A stretch of DNA of 64,000 bases from Sphingobacteriales bacterium (GTDB taxonomy: Bacteria > Bacteroidota > Bacteroidia > Sphingobacteriales > Sphingobacteriaceae): contig JAQBOG010000033.1 in NCBI GenBank assembly GCA_028288165.1, positions 246,000 through 309,999 on the forward strand, in the 5' to 3' direction. Under the pieces are notes generated by a model. It did no database searches. It was given only the letters and a program-made list of their open reading frames with translations, and was not told where the DNA came from. Within the stretch, counting starts at the first letter, position 1. The number at the start of each line of letters is the position of its first letter. The position numbers were made by a program, and so were the translations under genes. Below are positions 53,532 through 63,184 of the stretch, one piece after another.

Positions 53532-55247
53532 CTACTTCTGCGTCACTCCATCCCCATTCTTAAAAAATGAATTAATTGTAACGGGTAACTTCCCATTAGC
53601 TTTTATTTGTCCAGTTATAACTTTCACTGATGCTCGTTGCAAGTCGTCATTTTGCTGATAATTTACAATAAGTGATTTGCTGATTTCGATTCCTGGCAAA
53701 CCGGCAATAGTATACGGATTTGCAAATAGTACCGATATGGTATTTAGTTTAGCAATATCAGCAATCAAAAGTTTTAAATTAGTGGTATAATCCAGTACAC
53801 TTTGCGGCCGTTTACGTGTATCATGAATGGTCAAAATTACTTGCTCAAATTTCCTTAGCTCATTACTTATCGCTTGAATATCGCTATTAGCTGCCTTTTT
53901 AGAAACCACAAAATTTAAAACGTCAGTGAATCGTGGCGTTAATTCCCGTTGAACCAAACTCAAATCATCAACCCCTATACTTACAATCGCTGTTTTCTTG
54001 GTGTAGTCGATATTCTTAATCAAACTATCGCTCTTTAAAATAGTTACCGCTGCATCAGCCAATTTTTGATTTAGTTCAATAGATTCTGAACGGTGAATAT
54101 CCTGATAAACTCCGTCGACGTTTACTGGTTGATAATTATTTAAACCTGCCCAATATTTAGCAGTCAATATTTTCTTGACAGTCACTTTCAACTGCTTCCT
54201 TCGAATTCGCTTTTCTTTTATTGCTTTACGGATAAGATTTATTCCACGTTCGCTATTCTCTGACAGCTCCAAAATATCATTACCCGCAATGAATGCCATT
54301 ACATCCGCTTCTCCATTTGGAAAATATTTAACAACTCCTTTCATTTCCATCGCATCGGAAAAAACCAGGCCTTTAAAATTCATTTCCTTTTTAAGAATAT
54401 CAGTTACAATCTTTTTTGATAATGTAGCCGGTAAATGTGGCGTATTATCTAAAATAGGGATACTCATATGAGCGATCATCACACCGGATGCACCTTGTTT
54501 TACCAACTCCCGAAAGGGGTACAATTCCAAAGAATCTAAGCGTTCTCGACTGAATTTTAGCTGAGGTAAATCATAATGCGAATCTACATCCGTATCTCCA
54601 TGACCAGGAAAATGCTTTAAACTTACCAGGATACCTTCATCTTGTAAGCCCTTCATATAAGCACCAACTTTTGCAGTCACATTGTATTTGTTATCTCCAA
54701 AGGAACGATAGCCGATAACTGGATTATTCGGATTGTTATTTATATCAGCGTCAGGAGCAAAATTTACATGTAAACCTAAACGCTTAAAATCCAGCGCAAC
54801 TTGCTTACCCATTTGATAGATCAAATTGTTATCCTGAATGGCTCCAAGCGTCATCTGGTAAGGATAAGATATGGCACTATCTAATCGCATTCCCAATCCC
54901 CATTCTGCATCGGTTGCAACTAAAAGCGGAACTTTACTTTGTGACTGATACTGATTTGTTAATGCAGCCTGCCTGCCAGGGCCGCCCTGAAAAAATACTA
55001 CACCCCCTAAATGTTGTGAGCTAATTACCTTTGCTACTGAATCTTCATATCTCTTCCCTTTATCGGTATGAGCCCGAACCATAAATAATTGAGCTATTCG
55101 CTCTTTTCTGCTTAAGTTTTTGTAAACTGAATCAACCCAACCATTTTTACTTTCAATTGACTCGATAAAGGAGGTTTTGGATTGTGCGAAATTTAATAGA
55201 GGAAAGAGAATAAGTGCTAAAACACCCAGTTTGAAAGGTCTGGTCAT
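53532..55247 (-). CDS. GH3-family beta-N-acetylhexosaminidase
   Basis: 571 residues with a signal peptide (GVLALILFPLLNFAQSK). The GH3 N-terminal domain contains the NagZ-type motif KHFPGHGDTDVDSH (about 214-227) and the putative nucleophile Asp in FSDAMEMKG (about 300). It would remove N-acetylglucosamine from muropeptides or other glycans in the periplasm. Many Bacteroidota homologues are fused to a C-terminal beta-lactamase-like domain, which is absent here. Confidence 0.87.
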   Translation of the reverse strand: MTRPFKLGVLALILFPLLNFAQSKTSFIESIESKNGWVDSVYKNLSRKERIAQLFMVRAHTDKGKRYEDSVAKVISSQHLGGVVFFQGGPGRQAALTNQYQSQSKVPLLVATDAEWGLGMRLDSAISYPYQMTLGAIQDNNLIYQMGKQVALDFKRLGLHVNFAPDADINNNPNNPVIGYRSFGDNKYNVTAKVGAYMKGLQDEGILVSLKHFPGHGDTDVDSHYDLPQLKFSRERLDSLELYPFRELVKQGASGVMIAHMSIPILDNTPHLPATLSKKIVTDILKKEMNFKGLVFSDAMEMKGVVKYFPNGEADVMAFIAGNDILELSENSERGINLIRKAIKEKRIRRKQLKVTVKKILTAKYWAGLNNYQPVNVDGVYQDIHRSESIELNQKLADAAVTILKSDSLIKNIDYTKKTAIVSIGVDDLSLVQRELTPRFTDVLNFVVSKKAANSDIQAISNELRKFEQVILTIHDTRKRPQSVLDYTTNLKLLIADIAKLNTISVLFANPYTIAGLPGIEISKSLIVNYQQNDDLQRASVKVITGQIKANGKLPVTINSFFKNGDGVTQK

Positions 55248-55272
55248 GAAATGTATCTAAATGAAATTTTTA

Positions 55273-55464
55273 TTAATGTGATTTTGTTAGAAACAAACTT
55301 ACAACCAAAAGAACTATCAGGAAACTTAATCCCAAGCTTAAAGATATGCTGAAAAGCCAAACAAGTAATTGATTATTCATTCGTGATCTGAAAACTTTAC
55401 TTAAAGCATTGATGCTCCATAAATTTATCAGAATGTAAATAATGTAGAATAACCAAATATACAT
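55273..55464 (-). CDS. Small two-helix membrane protein (tentative)
   Basis: 63 residues with two hydrophobic segments (about 3-20 and 33-57) separated by a charged turn (SKVFRSRMNNQ). It lies 25 bases upstream of the GH3 gene on the same strand. The composition is plausible for a real small membrane protein, but no family is recognised. Confidence 0.45.
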   Translation of the reverse strand: MYIWLFYIIYILINLWSINALSKVFRSRMNNQLLVWLFSISLSLGLSFLIVLLVVSLFLTKSH

Positions 55465-55769
55465 CTGGTAAAGTACGCCATTTTAAAGATTCTTTCCAAT
55501 CATATTAATAATTGTATAGCAATGTATACAGTTTTAAAACTTAGTGTTTAGGTTCTCTACGGGGTTGCTAGCTCCTATACTGTTTCTTAAAACAGTTCAT
55601 AAATACCTCACACATTTACATTTAACACTTTTTTGACTTTGAATATAGTATCAAGCACAACCATTGGCATAGTTATTTCAAGCTGTGAATATCAATTAAG
55701 ATAGAAACAAGTTGAAGTCAATATAAAACTTGACAAACAATTGGCTTCACATTACTTAAAATTAAAATT
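55465..55769. other. Divergent intergenic region before the porin-like gene
   Basis: About 305 A/T-rich bases with no coding remnant, no clear promoter box of the TAnnTTTG type and no repeat of the families described here. Confidence 0.4.
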
Positions 55770-56420
55770 ATGAAAAAAGCGTTTATACTAGCTATCAGCC
55801 TACTAACTGCAGGGGTAGCAAATAGTCAAACAACTACTACATCATCGACAGCAAGTTCTGGAGCCGTAAAATTCGGAATTAAAGCAGGTGCTAACTTTGC
55901 TAACATTGTTAAAACAGGAGATGATAATTTCAAAACCGAATTTAAACCAGGTTTTCATGCAGGTATTTTTGTTGATATACCTGTAGTGGATAGATTATCA
56001 TTCGCTCCTGAACTTTTATATTCTCAAAAAGGATACAAAACTAGCGGAACAAGCCTTTTAGGAGGGCCATATGATTATTCTGTAACAACCAATTTTATCG
56101 ACGTGCCCATTTTAGCGAAAATTAATGCTACTCCGGCTTTTCATATTACATTGGGGCCACAGGTGTCTTTTTTAACCTCAACAACCACAAAATTCAAGTC
56201 TGCGAATAGCCAATATCAAGAAACAATTGACGAAGAAAACAAGAACTTAAAGAAAAGTTTGGTTGGTGGTGTAATTGGCTTAGGATTTGATATTACTAAC
56301 AAAGTAAGCATCAACGGCAGGTATGCTCTTGACTTACAAAAAAATAACGAAAACGGAACTTCAGAAACTCCACAATATAGAAATCAAGTTATCCAGGCAG
56401 GTCTGGCAATTTCTTTCTAA
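55770..56420 (+). CDS. PorT-like outer-membrane beta-barrel protein
   Basis: 216 residues: signal peptide (MKKAFILAISLLTAGVANSQ), short Thr/Ser-rich stretch, then the family pattern KFGIKAGANFANIV, FKPGFHAGIFVDIPVVDRLS, FAPELLYSQKGYKT, FIDVPILAKINATPAFHITLG and the final VIQAGLAISF. It is probably a small outer-membrane barrel; substrate unknown. It is monocistronic, ending in a strong terminator. Confidence 0.85.
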   Translation: MKKAFILAISLLTAGVANSQTTTTSSTASSGAVKFGIKAGANFANIVKTGDDNFKTEFKPGFHAGIFVDIPVVDRLSFAPELLYSQKGYKTSGTSLLGGPYDYSVTTNFIDVPILAKINATPAFHITLGPQVSFLTSTTTKFKSANSQYQETIDEENKNLKKSLVGGVIGLGFDITNKVSINGRYALDLQKNNENGTSETPQYRNQVIQAGLAISF

Positions 56421-56439
56421 TAAGATAGTTTAGTTTGGT

Positions 56440-56469
56440 AATCCCGCTTACAGTTTCTGTAGCGGGATT
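56440..56469 (+). terminator. Terminator of the porin-like gene
   Basis: A 9-bp stem AATCCCGCT/AGCGGGATT with a 12-nt loop, followed by five Ts, 19 bases after the stop codon. Confidence 0.87.
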
Positions 56470-56497
56470 TTTTGTTTCTATTAATTTGGGGCTAATC

Positions 56498-58252
56498 TTA
56501 AACTTCAATACTCATCTTCTCACCGATCTGTTGACGCCACATAGCATAATACAAACCTTTTTCCATTATCAATTCTTCATGCTTACCAGATTCAATAATC
56601 TGGCCTTTTTCAAGAACAAAGATCTTGTCAGCATGCATAATGGTGGATAAGCGATGTGCAATTAAAATGGTGATATGATCTTGAATTACAGATACATCAC
56701 GAATCGTTTCGGTAATTTCTTCTTCGGTAATAGAATCCAAAGAAGAGGTTGCTTCATCGAAAACCAAAATATTTGGCTGTCTTAACAAAGCTCTGGCGAT
56801 AGATAAACGTTGTTTCTCACCACCGGAAACCTTGACACCACCTTCACCTATTACCGTATCCAAACCTTTATCGGCTCGGGCTAGCAACGTTTGGCAAGCT
56901 GCCTTTTCAAGTACCCGGATACATTCTTTGTCACTTGCATCAGGACGAACAAACAATAAATTCTCTCTAATTGTTCCTGAAAACAGCTGAGTATCCTGAG
57001 TTACAAAACCAATTTTTTCCCGCAGCTCATCTAAATTTATCGACTGGCTAGATACTCCATTATAAAGTATTTCGCCTTCTTTAGGTTGATACAATCCAAC
57101 TAATAGCTTAACTAAAGTTGTTTTCCCAGATCCAGATGGGCCAACGAACGCAATGGTTTGTCCATTATTAGTCTCAAAGTCAATATGATTTAAGGCATTT
57201 CGGTTTGCAGATTGATGTTTAAAACTAACGTCGCTAAATTTCAAATTCGTTATTCGACTTAATCTCGTCGGATTTTCAGGCATCTTTTCCTTTGGAATAG
57301 CTAAAATACTTTGAAAATTATCTAACGAAACTTCTGTTTCTCGGTAAATATTGATGATGTTCCCTAGTTCCTGGAGCGGCCCAAAGATGAAGAATGAGTA
57401 AATAAACAATGAGAAAAATTCACCCACAGAAATCTTACCCGCATAGATAAGGTAAAGCATCAACAGCAAAATGCCGTTCCTTAATAAATTGACTAACGTT
57501 CCCTGAACAAAACTTAAACTTCTTACATACTTAACCTTCTGGAGCTCCAATGCTAAAATTTTCCCGGTAGTAGTGTTTAAACGATTAATTTCTTGCTTTG
57601 ACAGACCTAAACTTTTTACAAGTTCTATGTTTCTAAGTGATTCGGTGGTTGAACCTGCCAAGCTGGTAGTTTCTGTTACAATTTTCTTTTGTACAACTTT
57701 GATCTTTTTACTTAACACAGAACTTATCGTACCAAGTATTGGAATCACAGACATATACACCACTGCTATTGCCCAATGAATATTAATGGCATAAATAAAA
57801 ACGAATGTTATCCCGATCAGGGAGGTGAAAAGTATGTTTATAAAAGCCGTAATTAGTTTTTCAGTATCAATACGGACTTTTTGAAGAATTCCTAAAGTTT
57901 CGCCGCTGCGTTGATCTTCGAAAACCGAATATGGTAATTCAAGAGAGTGTGCAAGTCCATCCGAATAAATTTTTGCGCCTAAACGTTGGGTGATAACATT
58001 AACAAAATAGTCCTGAAAGTTTTTAGCTATCCGTGAAACCATGGCTACCCCCATGGCAGCTAATATTAGCAATCCCGCTCCTTTAAAGAACTCATTAGTA
58101 GAATAATCTTTATAGTGAGTTACATATTTATCAATGATTTTTCTGAAGATCCAAGGATCAAGCAAAGAAAAAACCTGGTTAATGGTTGCCAAAACCAGTG
58201 CTAGAACTATAAGACCCTTATAGTTTTTTAAGTAGGTGTATAATAACTTCAT
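56498..58252 (-). CDS. ABC exporter (fused membrane and ATPase domains)
   Basis: 584 residues. Six transmembrane helices lie in residues 15-320. The ATPase domain follows with Walker A GPSGSGKTTL (about 375), the signature VSGGEKQRLSIARALL (about 477), Walker B NILVFDEATSSLDS (about 498) and the H-loop AHRLSTI (about 530). It resembles MsbA/MdlB-type lipid or drug exporters, and would act as a homodimer. The substrate is not deducible. Confidence 0.9.
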   Translation of the reverse strand: MKLLYTYLKNYKGLIVLALVLATINQVFSLLDPWIFRKIIDKYVTHYKDYSTNEFFKGAGLLILAAMGVAMVSRIAKNFQDYFVNVITQRLGAKIYSDGLAHSLELPYSVFEDQRSGETLGILQKVRIDTEKLITAFINILFTSLIGITFVFIYAINIHWAIAVVYMSVIPILGTISSVLSKKIKVVQKKIVTETTSLAGSTTESLRNIELVKSLGLSKQEINRLNTTTGKILALELQKVKYVRSLSFVQGTLVNLLRNGILLLMLYLIYAGKISVGEFFSLFIYSFFIFGPLQELGNIINIYRETEVSLDNFQSILAIPKEKMPENPTRLSRITNLKFSDVSFKHQSANRNALNHIDFETNNGQTIAFVGPSGSGKTTLVKLLVGLYQPKEGEILYNGVSSQSINLDELREKIGFVTQDTQLFSGTIRENLLFVRPDASDKECIRVLEKAACQTLLARADKGLDTVIGEGGVKVSGGEKQRLSIARALLRQPNILVFDEATSSLDSITEEEITETIRDVSVIQDHITILIAHRLSTIMHADKIFVLEKGQIIESGKHEELIMEKGLYYAMWRQQIGEKMSIEV

Positions 58253-58270
58253 GTATGTAGTAAAATTAAA

Positions 58271-58302
58271 AAAGGGAATGATGCAAGTGCCTCATTCCCT
58301 TT
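58271..58302 (-). terminator. Terminator of frr
   Basis: An 11-bp perfect stem with arm AAAGGGAATGA and a 10-nt loop, followed on the minus strand by TTTAATTTTA. It is 23 bases after the frr stop and before the ABC exporter. Confidence 0.85.
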
Positions 58303-58325
58303 ACTTTTTACAATCGTATTACTAA

Positions 58326-58889
58326 TTATACGGTCATAATATCTTTTTCTTTCAGCTCTGCTAACTTATCTACTTTGATAATATAAGCATCGGTAAGTTT
58401 TTGAACATCGGCTTCTCCAACTTTTATCTCATCGTCAGATACAGCCTCAGACTTTGTGCGTTTAATTTTTTCATTCGCATCTTTGCGGATATTCCGAATA
58501 GCAATTCGGCCTTTTTCTGCTTCTTCTTTTACTCTTTTAACTAAATCTCTTCTTCTTTCTTCGGTTAAAGGAGGTACGTTTAAGCGTATAACGATGCCAT
58601 CATTTTGTGGATTTAACCCAACATTCGAGTTAATGATCGCTTTTTCAATAGGCACTAATAACGATTTCTCCCAAGGCTGAACAACCAATGTACGAGCATC
58701 AGGCGTATTTATAGTAGCTACAGAACTTAGCGGAGTAGGGTTGCCATAATATTCAACTACAACGCCGTCAAGCATAGTAGGCATTGCTTTCCCTGCTCTA
58801 ATTTTAATTAATTCACTATCACAAAATTCAATACTCTTGTCCATAGATGATCTTGCATCATCCAATTGTTTCTTTATGAGGTCGTTCAT
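58326..58889 (-). CDS. frr: Ribosome recycling factor
   Basis: Splits post-termination ribosomes with EF-G. The 187 residues show IRAGKAMPTMLDGVVVEYYG (about 31-50), VQPWEKSLLVPIEKAI (about 71-86), IRLNVPPLTEERRRDLVKRV (about 101-120) and AIRNIRKDANEKIKR (about 131-145). It follows pyrH by 76 bases on the same strand, the usual pairing. Confidence 0.96.
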   Translation of the reverse strand: MNDLIKKQLDDARSSMDKSIEFCDSELIKIRAGKAMPTMLDGVVVEYYGNPTPLSSVATINTPDARTLVVQPWEKSLLVPIEKAIINSNVGLNPQNDGIVIRLNVPPLTEERRRDLVKRVKEEAEKGRIAIRNIRKDANEKIKRTKSEAVSDDEIKVGEADVQKLTDAYIIKVDKLAELKEKDIMTV

Positions 58890-58965
58890 TATTTAATCAA
58901 TTTCTGATTGTAAAAATAATTAAAAAGTATAAAGTCGATAATTGTATTAATAAATAGGTTAAAAT

Positions 58966-59673
58966 TTAACCAATTACTAAAGTTCCAATTTGTTCGCCAT
59001 TGGTAATTTTCATAAAGTTACCCGGCTTATTCATATCAAAAACTATAATTGGAAGTTTATTTTCATCACATAAAGTGAAAGCAGTCATATCCATTACGTT
59101 TAAATTATTTTGATAAACCTCTTTAAATGTAAGCTGCTCATAACGAGTTGCATCTGGGTTTTTTAGCGGATCAGATGTATAAATTCCATCCACACGAGTA
59201 CCTTTCAAAACAACATCGGCGTTGATCTCAATGGCTCTTAATGAAGCTGCTGTATCCGTAGTAAAATAAGGGTTTCCGGTTCCGGCACCAAAAATTACGA
59301 TGCGGCTTTTTTCTAAATGTCTTACGGCTCTGCGTCTTATAAACGGCTCACAAATCTGCTCCATTTTAATGGCAGTTAATAATCGTGTTTTACAACCTAC
59401 TTTTTCTAAAGCATCTTGTAAAGCCATACTGTTTATCACCGTTGCCAGCATTCCCATATAATCTGCCTGAACCCGATCCATACCAGACTTTTCTGCACTT
59501 AAACCTCGATAAATATTTCCACCGCCAATCACAATTGCAATCTCAATTCCGGTGTCATGAACCGCTTTTATATCTTTAGCATATTGGGCAACACGGTCTA
59601 TATCAATACCGTATTGCTTTTCGCCCATCAAAGCTTCCCCACTTAATTTTAACAGAATTCTTTTATATTTCAT
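58966..59673 (-). CDS. pyrH: UMP kinase
   Basis: Phosphorylates UMP to UDP with ATP. 235 residues with [10 protein letters not shown] (about 8), [11 protein letters not shown] (about 47), [15 protein letters not shown] string [15 protein letters not shown] and [20 protein letters not shown] near the C-terminus. It precedes frr in the same orientation. No TAnnTTTG box was found upstream. Confidence 0.96.
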   Translation of the reverse strand: MKYKRILLKLSGEALMGEKQYGIDIDRVAQYAKDIKAVHDTGIEIAIVIGGGNIYRGLSAEKSGMDRVQADYMGMLATVINSMALQDALEKVGCKTRLLTAIKMEQICEPFIRRRAVRHLEKSRIVIFGAGTGNPYFTTDTAASLRAIEINADVVLKGTRVDGIYTSDPLKNPDATRYEQLTFKEVYQNNLNVMDMTAFTLCDENKLPIIVFDMNKPGNFMKITNGEQIGTLVIG

Positions 59674-59797
59674 TTGTTTCTTATTATCAGGGCTTAATGA
59701 GATATCATTAAACTAGTGTGTTTGTGTTGAAAATATGAGGTATTTGCTACTGCTAATGTTGAGGCAAAAATATCAATAATTATCAGTGTAAAAATTA

Positions 59798-60919
59798 TTA
59801 AGCTATTTTATGTAGCACTCCGCATAAAAACACACTTAATACGTTGAAATCTTTGTTGAATAGAATCAGATTAGCACTATAACCAGCTTTAATCTTTCCT
59901 ATCAAATGATCTTTTTTAATTAATTGAGCGGGGTAGAATGAAGCCATTCTAAGTGCTTCCTCCAAGCTAATCCCAACTTGCTCTACACAATTTTGCACGG
60001 CTTTTAGCATACTTAAACACGAACCAGAAAGCGTACCATCCGGCATTGTGTATTTATCTCCAGTAAAAACATGTGGGTAAGTGCCTTCGGATGTTTCTGT
60101 AACCGCATCTGTAATTAGAAATAATTTCTCCTCAAGCTCTCTTTTCGCAAGCTTTACCATTGGAAAACTTACATGGATGCCATCAGCAACAATACTTGTA
60201 AAGGGCTTTTGTTCAAAAATCGCAGGTATTAAACCGGGATTCCGATGATGCATCTGGGGCATCGCATTAAAAAGATGAGTAGCGGCATGAACTCCTTTAT
60301 TGAAAAAGCCAGAAGCTTCTTCAAAAGTAGCATCACTATGTCCATTGGAAATGATAATTCCTTGGTCATTTAAGTAATCTATAACCTCTTGATTTTGCAA
60401 TTCAGCGGCAATAGTGATGATCTTAATTTCACCTTCGGCCTGCTCAACCCAACTTTTAATTTCAGATAAGGTTGCCTTTTTAATATACTTTTCAGGATGA
60501 GCTCCCTTACGCTTCGCATTTAGATATGGGCCTTCCAGATGAAGACCTAAAAAATTACCTTTTGCCTTTTTTCTATAAGCTTTCGCAGATTCAATTGCTT
60601 GTTCAACTACATCATTACTATTTGTAGCAACAGTAGCCATAAATCCAGTACAACCTTCAGCTAATAAAGAAATCTCCATTTGCTCTAGGGCGTCTACAGT
60701 TGGCACACCTCCAAATAATTTGCCGCCAGCTCCGTAAATTTGGAGATCTATCAAACCAGCAGCTAAATTTTGGCCTTCACAATCAATGATAACCGCATTA
60801 GCAGGAATATTATCAGGATTAATTATTGCATTGATTTTTCCATCCTTCAAAAGCAAAACCTTATCGGTAAGCTTTTCTTCTCCAGTATAAATGGTGGCAT
60901 TAGTTAGTGCAGTCATCAT
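59798..60919 (-). CDS. nagA: N-acetylglucosamine-6-phosphate deacetylase
   Basis: Converts GlcNAc-6-P to glucosamine-6-P in amino-sugar catabolism or cell-wall recycling. 373 residues with metal and substrate motifs: HLEGPYLNAKRKGAHP (about 126-141), SNGHSDATFEEA (about 190), HLFNAMPQMHHRNPGLI (about 214-230), ITDAV (about 271) and LSGSCLSM (about 294). NagB and NagK genes are not in the window. Confidence 0.94.
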   Translation of the reverse strand: MMTALTNATIYTGEEKLTDKVLLLKDGKINAIINPDNIPANAVIIDCEGQNLAAGLIDLQIYGAGGKLFGGVPTVDALEQMEISLLAEGCTGFMATVATNSNDVVEQAIESAKAYRKKAKGNFLGLHLEGPYLNAKRKGAHPEKYIKKATLSEIKSWVEQAEGEIKIITIAAELQNQEVIDYLNDQGIIISNGHSDATFEEASGFFNKGVHAATHLFNAMPQMHHRNPGLIPAIFEQKPFTSIVADGIHVSFPMVKLAKRELEEKLFLITDAVTETSEGTYPHVFTGDKYTMPDGTLSGSCLSMLKAVQNCVEQVGISLEEALRMASFYPAQLIKKDHLIGKIKAGYSANLILFNKDFNVLSVFLCGVLHKIA

Positions 60920-60943
60920 CTCGAAAAAATTAAGGCAAAAAAA

Positions 60944-60965
60944 ATCCCGATGTTTCCATCGGGAT
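60944..60965 (-). terminator. Terminator of tsf and the ribosomal operon
   Basis: A perfect 9-bp stem ATCCCGATG/CATCGGGAT with a 4-nt loop, followed on the minus strand by an eight-base T-run. It lies 6 bases after the tsf stop. Confidence 0.9.
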
Positions 60966-60971
60966 ATAAAA

Positions 60972-61811
60972 TTAAGCTCCTAGTTGAACCCGCTTAAATG
61001 CGGTAACCGTAAGATCTTTTTCAACACTATTTAAAAACTGTGCAACAGTTTTAGAAGAGTCTTTTACAAACTCTTGGTTTAATAAAGTTGAATCTTTGTA
61101 GAATTTATTCAATTTACCCGCTGCAATTTTTTCAACCATTTCTTCTGGTTTACCTTCTGCACGGATTTGCTCTTTTGCAATTTCTAATTCACGCTCAATT
61201 GTTTTAGAGTCAACATCACCTTTATCCAAAGCAACCGGATTCATTGCAGCAATTTGCATGGCAACATCTTTCCCTGCTTCAGCAGCTTGAGCAGCATTAG
61301 CACTTAAAGCTACTAAAACACCTAAACGGTAATTGCCATGAATATAAGCGATAACTTTTTCTCCATTAACAATTTCAAATTTAGAAACACCAACTTTCTC
61401 ACCGATTTTGCCAGTTTGATCAAGTATGGCATCAGAAACTTTTACTCCGTTTAAATCCAGAGCCAATAATTCTTCAACTGAAGATGCATTGTTTTCAATT
61501 GCTAAATCTAATAAGCTTGTAGCAAATGCAATATAATCCGCATTTTTTGCAACGAAATCAGTTTCGCAATTAACTTCTATAATAAAACCACGCTTTCCGT
61601 CAGTAGAAGTTTTAGCAATAACAACACCTTCGTTAGATTCACGATCTTGACGGCTTGCTGCTACTTTAGCTCCTTTTTTACGTAAATAGTCGATTGCTGC
61701 TTCAAAATCACCATTTGATTCTGTTAAAGCCTTTTTGCAATCCATCATTCCGGCTCCGGTTTGCTGGCGTAACTTGTTTACGTCTGCAGCAGAAATTTGT
61801 AATGTAGACAT
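60972..61811 (-). CDS. tsf: Elongation factor Ts
   Basis: Guanine nucleotide exchange factor for EF-Tu. The 279 residues show the N-terminal UBA-like domain (VNKLRQQTGAGMMDCKKALT), the core region GFIIEVNCETDFVAKN (about 75-90) and the later conserved MQIAAMNPVALDKGDV. It is the last gene of the rplM-rpsI-rpsB-tsf operon and ends in a terminator. Confidence 0.96.
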   Translation of the reverse strand: MSTLQISAADVNKLRQQTGAGMMDCKKALTESNGDFEAAIDYLRKKGAKVAASRQDRESNEGVVIAKTSTDGKRGFIIEVNCETDFVAKNADYIAFATSLLDLAIENNASSVEELLALDLNGVKVSDAILDQTGKIGEKVGVSKFEIVNGEKVIAYIHGNYRLGVLVALSANAAQAAEAGKDVAMQIAAMNPVALDKGDVDSKTIERELEIAKEQIRAEGKPEEMVEKIAAGKLNKFYKDSTLLNQEFVKDSSKTVAQFLNSVEKDLTVTAFKRVQLGA

Positions 61812-61832
61812 TCTCTTTATTTTTGCCCCCTT

Positions 61833-61846
61833 CCCCCTAAAGGGGG
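61833..61846. repeat. GC palindrome A between rpsB and tsf
   Basis: CCCCCTAAAGGGGG, a perfect short palindrome, follows a GCCCCC block. A second, inverted one lies 42 bases to the right (61889-61900). Confidence 0.7.
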
Positions 61847-61888
61847 TTGAGACGGTTTAATAATATTTTAATAAATCGAAATAGTCCT

Positions 61889-61900
61889 CCCCTTTAGGGG
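61889..61900. repeat. GC palindrome B between rpsB and tsf
   Basis: CCCCTTTAGGGG, followed by TTTGGGGGC, next to the rpsB stop codon. Read in reverse it resembles palindrome A, including the outer CCCCC block. Confidence 0.7.
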
Positions 61901-61908
61901 TTTGGGGG

Positions 61909-62763
61909 CTATTCTTCAGTTTTAGCAGCTGGAGCTTCTGTTTCAGAAGGAGCAGCAGTTGCTTCTGCAGTTACCTTACGAGTACGTTTAGGAGCATCTT
62001 CTTCTTTAGCGCCTTCAGTATCAGCTTTCGCCTTTGCTGTAGCAGCTTCTTTATCAGCTTCTGCATCTTTCTCGTGTTTGCGTTCTTCTAAACCTTCGTT
62101 AATTGCTTTGATAATGATATCAGTAATTAACGTGATTGATTTAGTTGCATCATCATTCGCTGGAATAGGGAAATCGATGTTTGAAGGATCTGAGTTAGTA
62201 TCCACCATTGCAAAAGTCGGGATGTTTAATTTCATTGCCTCAGCAACTGCAATGTGTTCTTTCTTTACATCAATAATGAATAAAGCTGCAGGTAAACGGT
62301 TTAAATCAGCAATACCACCTAAAAGGCTTTCTAATTTAATACGCTCACGTTGTATCATCAATTTTTCTTTTTTCGATAATACATCATAAGTTCCGTCTTT
62401 AGTCATCTTATCGATGTTAGACATCTTTTTGATAGACTTACGTACCGTTGCAAAGTTGGTTAACATACCACCTAACCAACGTTCTGTAACGAAAGGCATA
62501 TTTACAGCCTTAGCTTGTTCTGCAACAATGTCTTTAGCTTGTTTTTTAGTTGCAACGAATAATATTTTGCGGCCAGATTTTACAATCTGTTTAATTGCTG
62601 CAGCAGCTTCTTCTGTTTTAACTAATGTTTTATTTAAATCTATAATGTGGATGCCATTACGCTCCATGAAAATGTACGGAGCCATTTTCGGATCCCATTT
62701 ACGGGTAAGGTGACCAAAATGTACACCTGCATCCAATAAGTCCTGATATGTTGTTCTTGCCAT
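61909..62763 (-). CDS. rpsB: 30S ribosomal protein S2
   Basis: 284 residues. The core is clear: DLLDAGVHFGHLTRKWDPKM (about 8-27), RWLGGMLTNFATVRKSIKK (about 92-110), and PTFAMVDTNSDPSNIDFPIP (about 178-197). After about residue 230 there is a charged Ala/Glu/Lys-rich tail (KHEKDAEADKEAATAKAKA and ATAAPSETEAPAAKTEE), a common Bacteroidota extension. Confidence 0.97.
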   Translation of the reverse strand: MARTTYQDLLDAGVHFGHLTRKWDPKMAPYIFMERNGIHIIDLNKTLVKTEEAAAAIKQIVKSGRKILFVATKKQAKDIVAEQAKAVNMPFVTERWLGGMLTNFATVRKSIKKMSNIDKMTKDGTYDVLSKKEKLMIQRERIKLESLLGGIADLNRLPAALFIIDVKKEHIAVAEAMKLNIPTFAMVDTNSDPSNIDFPIPANDDATKSITLITDIIIKAINEGLEERKHEKDAEADKEAATAKAKADTEGAKEEDAPKRTRKVTAEATAAPSETEAPAAKTEE

Positions 62764-62781
62764 TGTCTGATCCTCCTGAGA

Positions 62782-63168
62782 TTAACGTTTACTAAATTGA
62801 AATTTCTTACGGGCTTTCTTACGACCTGGTTTTTTACGCTCAACCATACGGTCATCACGGGTCATAATACCTTTAGCTCTCAATGAAGGCTTTTTCTCAG
62901 CGTCCAATTCAACGATCGCTTTAGCGATAGCTAAACGTACAGCACCAGCTTGTCCGTTTACGCCACCACCTGCTACGTTTACAGTTACGTCAAATAAGCC
63001 TGTAGAACCAGATACTTCTAATGATTGTGTAACCACGTATTGCAATGGCAATGTTGGAAAATACTCTTTGTAATCTTTACCGTTTACGATAATTGCACCA
63101 CTGCCTTCTTTTAAATAAATACGGGCAACAGCAGTTTTTCTTCTACCTGAAGTGTTAGTAACTGACAT
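62782..63168 (-). CDS. rpsI: 30S ribosomal protein S9
   Basis: 128 residues. Motifs are GRRKTAVARIYLKEGSGAII (about 8-27), NVAGGGVNGQAGAVRLAIAK (about 63-82) and the basic end KKARKKFQFSKR, whose C-terminal Lys-Arg contacts P-site tRNA. It follows rplM by 16 bases. Confidence 0.97.
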   Translation of the reverse strand: MSVTNTSGRRKTAVARIYLKEGSGAIIVNGKDYKEYFPTLPLQYVVTQSLEVSGSTGLFDVTVNVAGGGVNGQAGAVRLAIAKAIVELDAEKKPSLRAKGIMTRDDRMVERKKPGRKKARKKFQFSKR

Positions 63169-63184
63169 TTCTTTTCTCCTTTAA

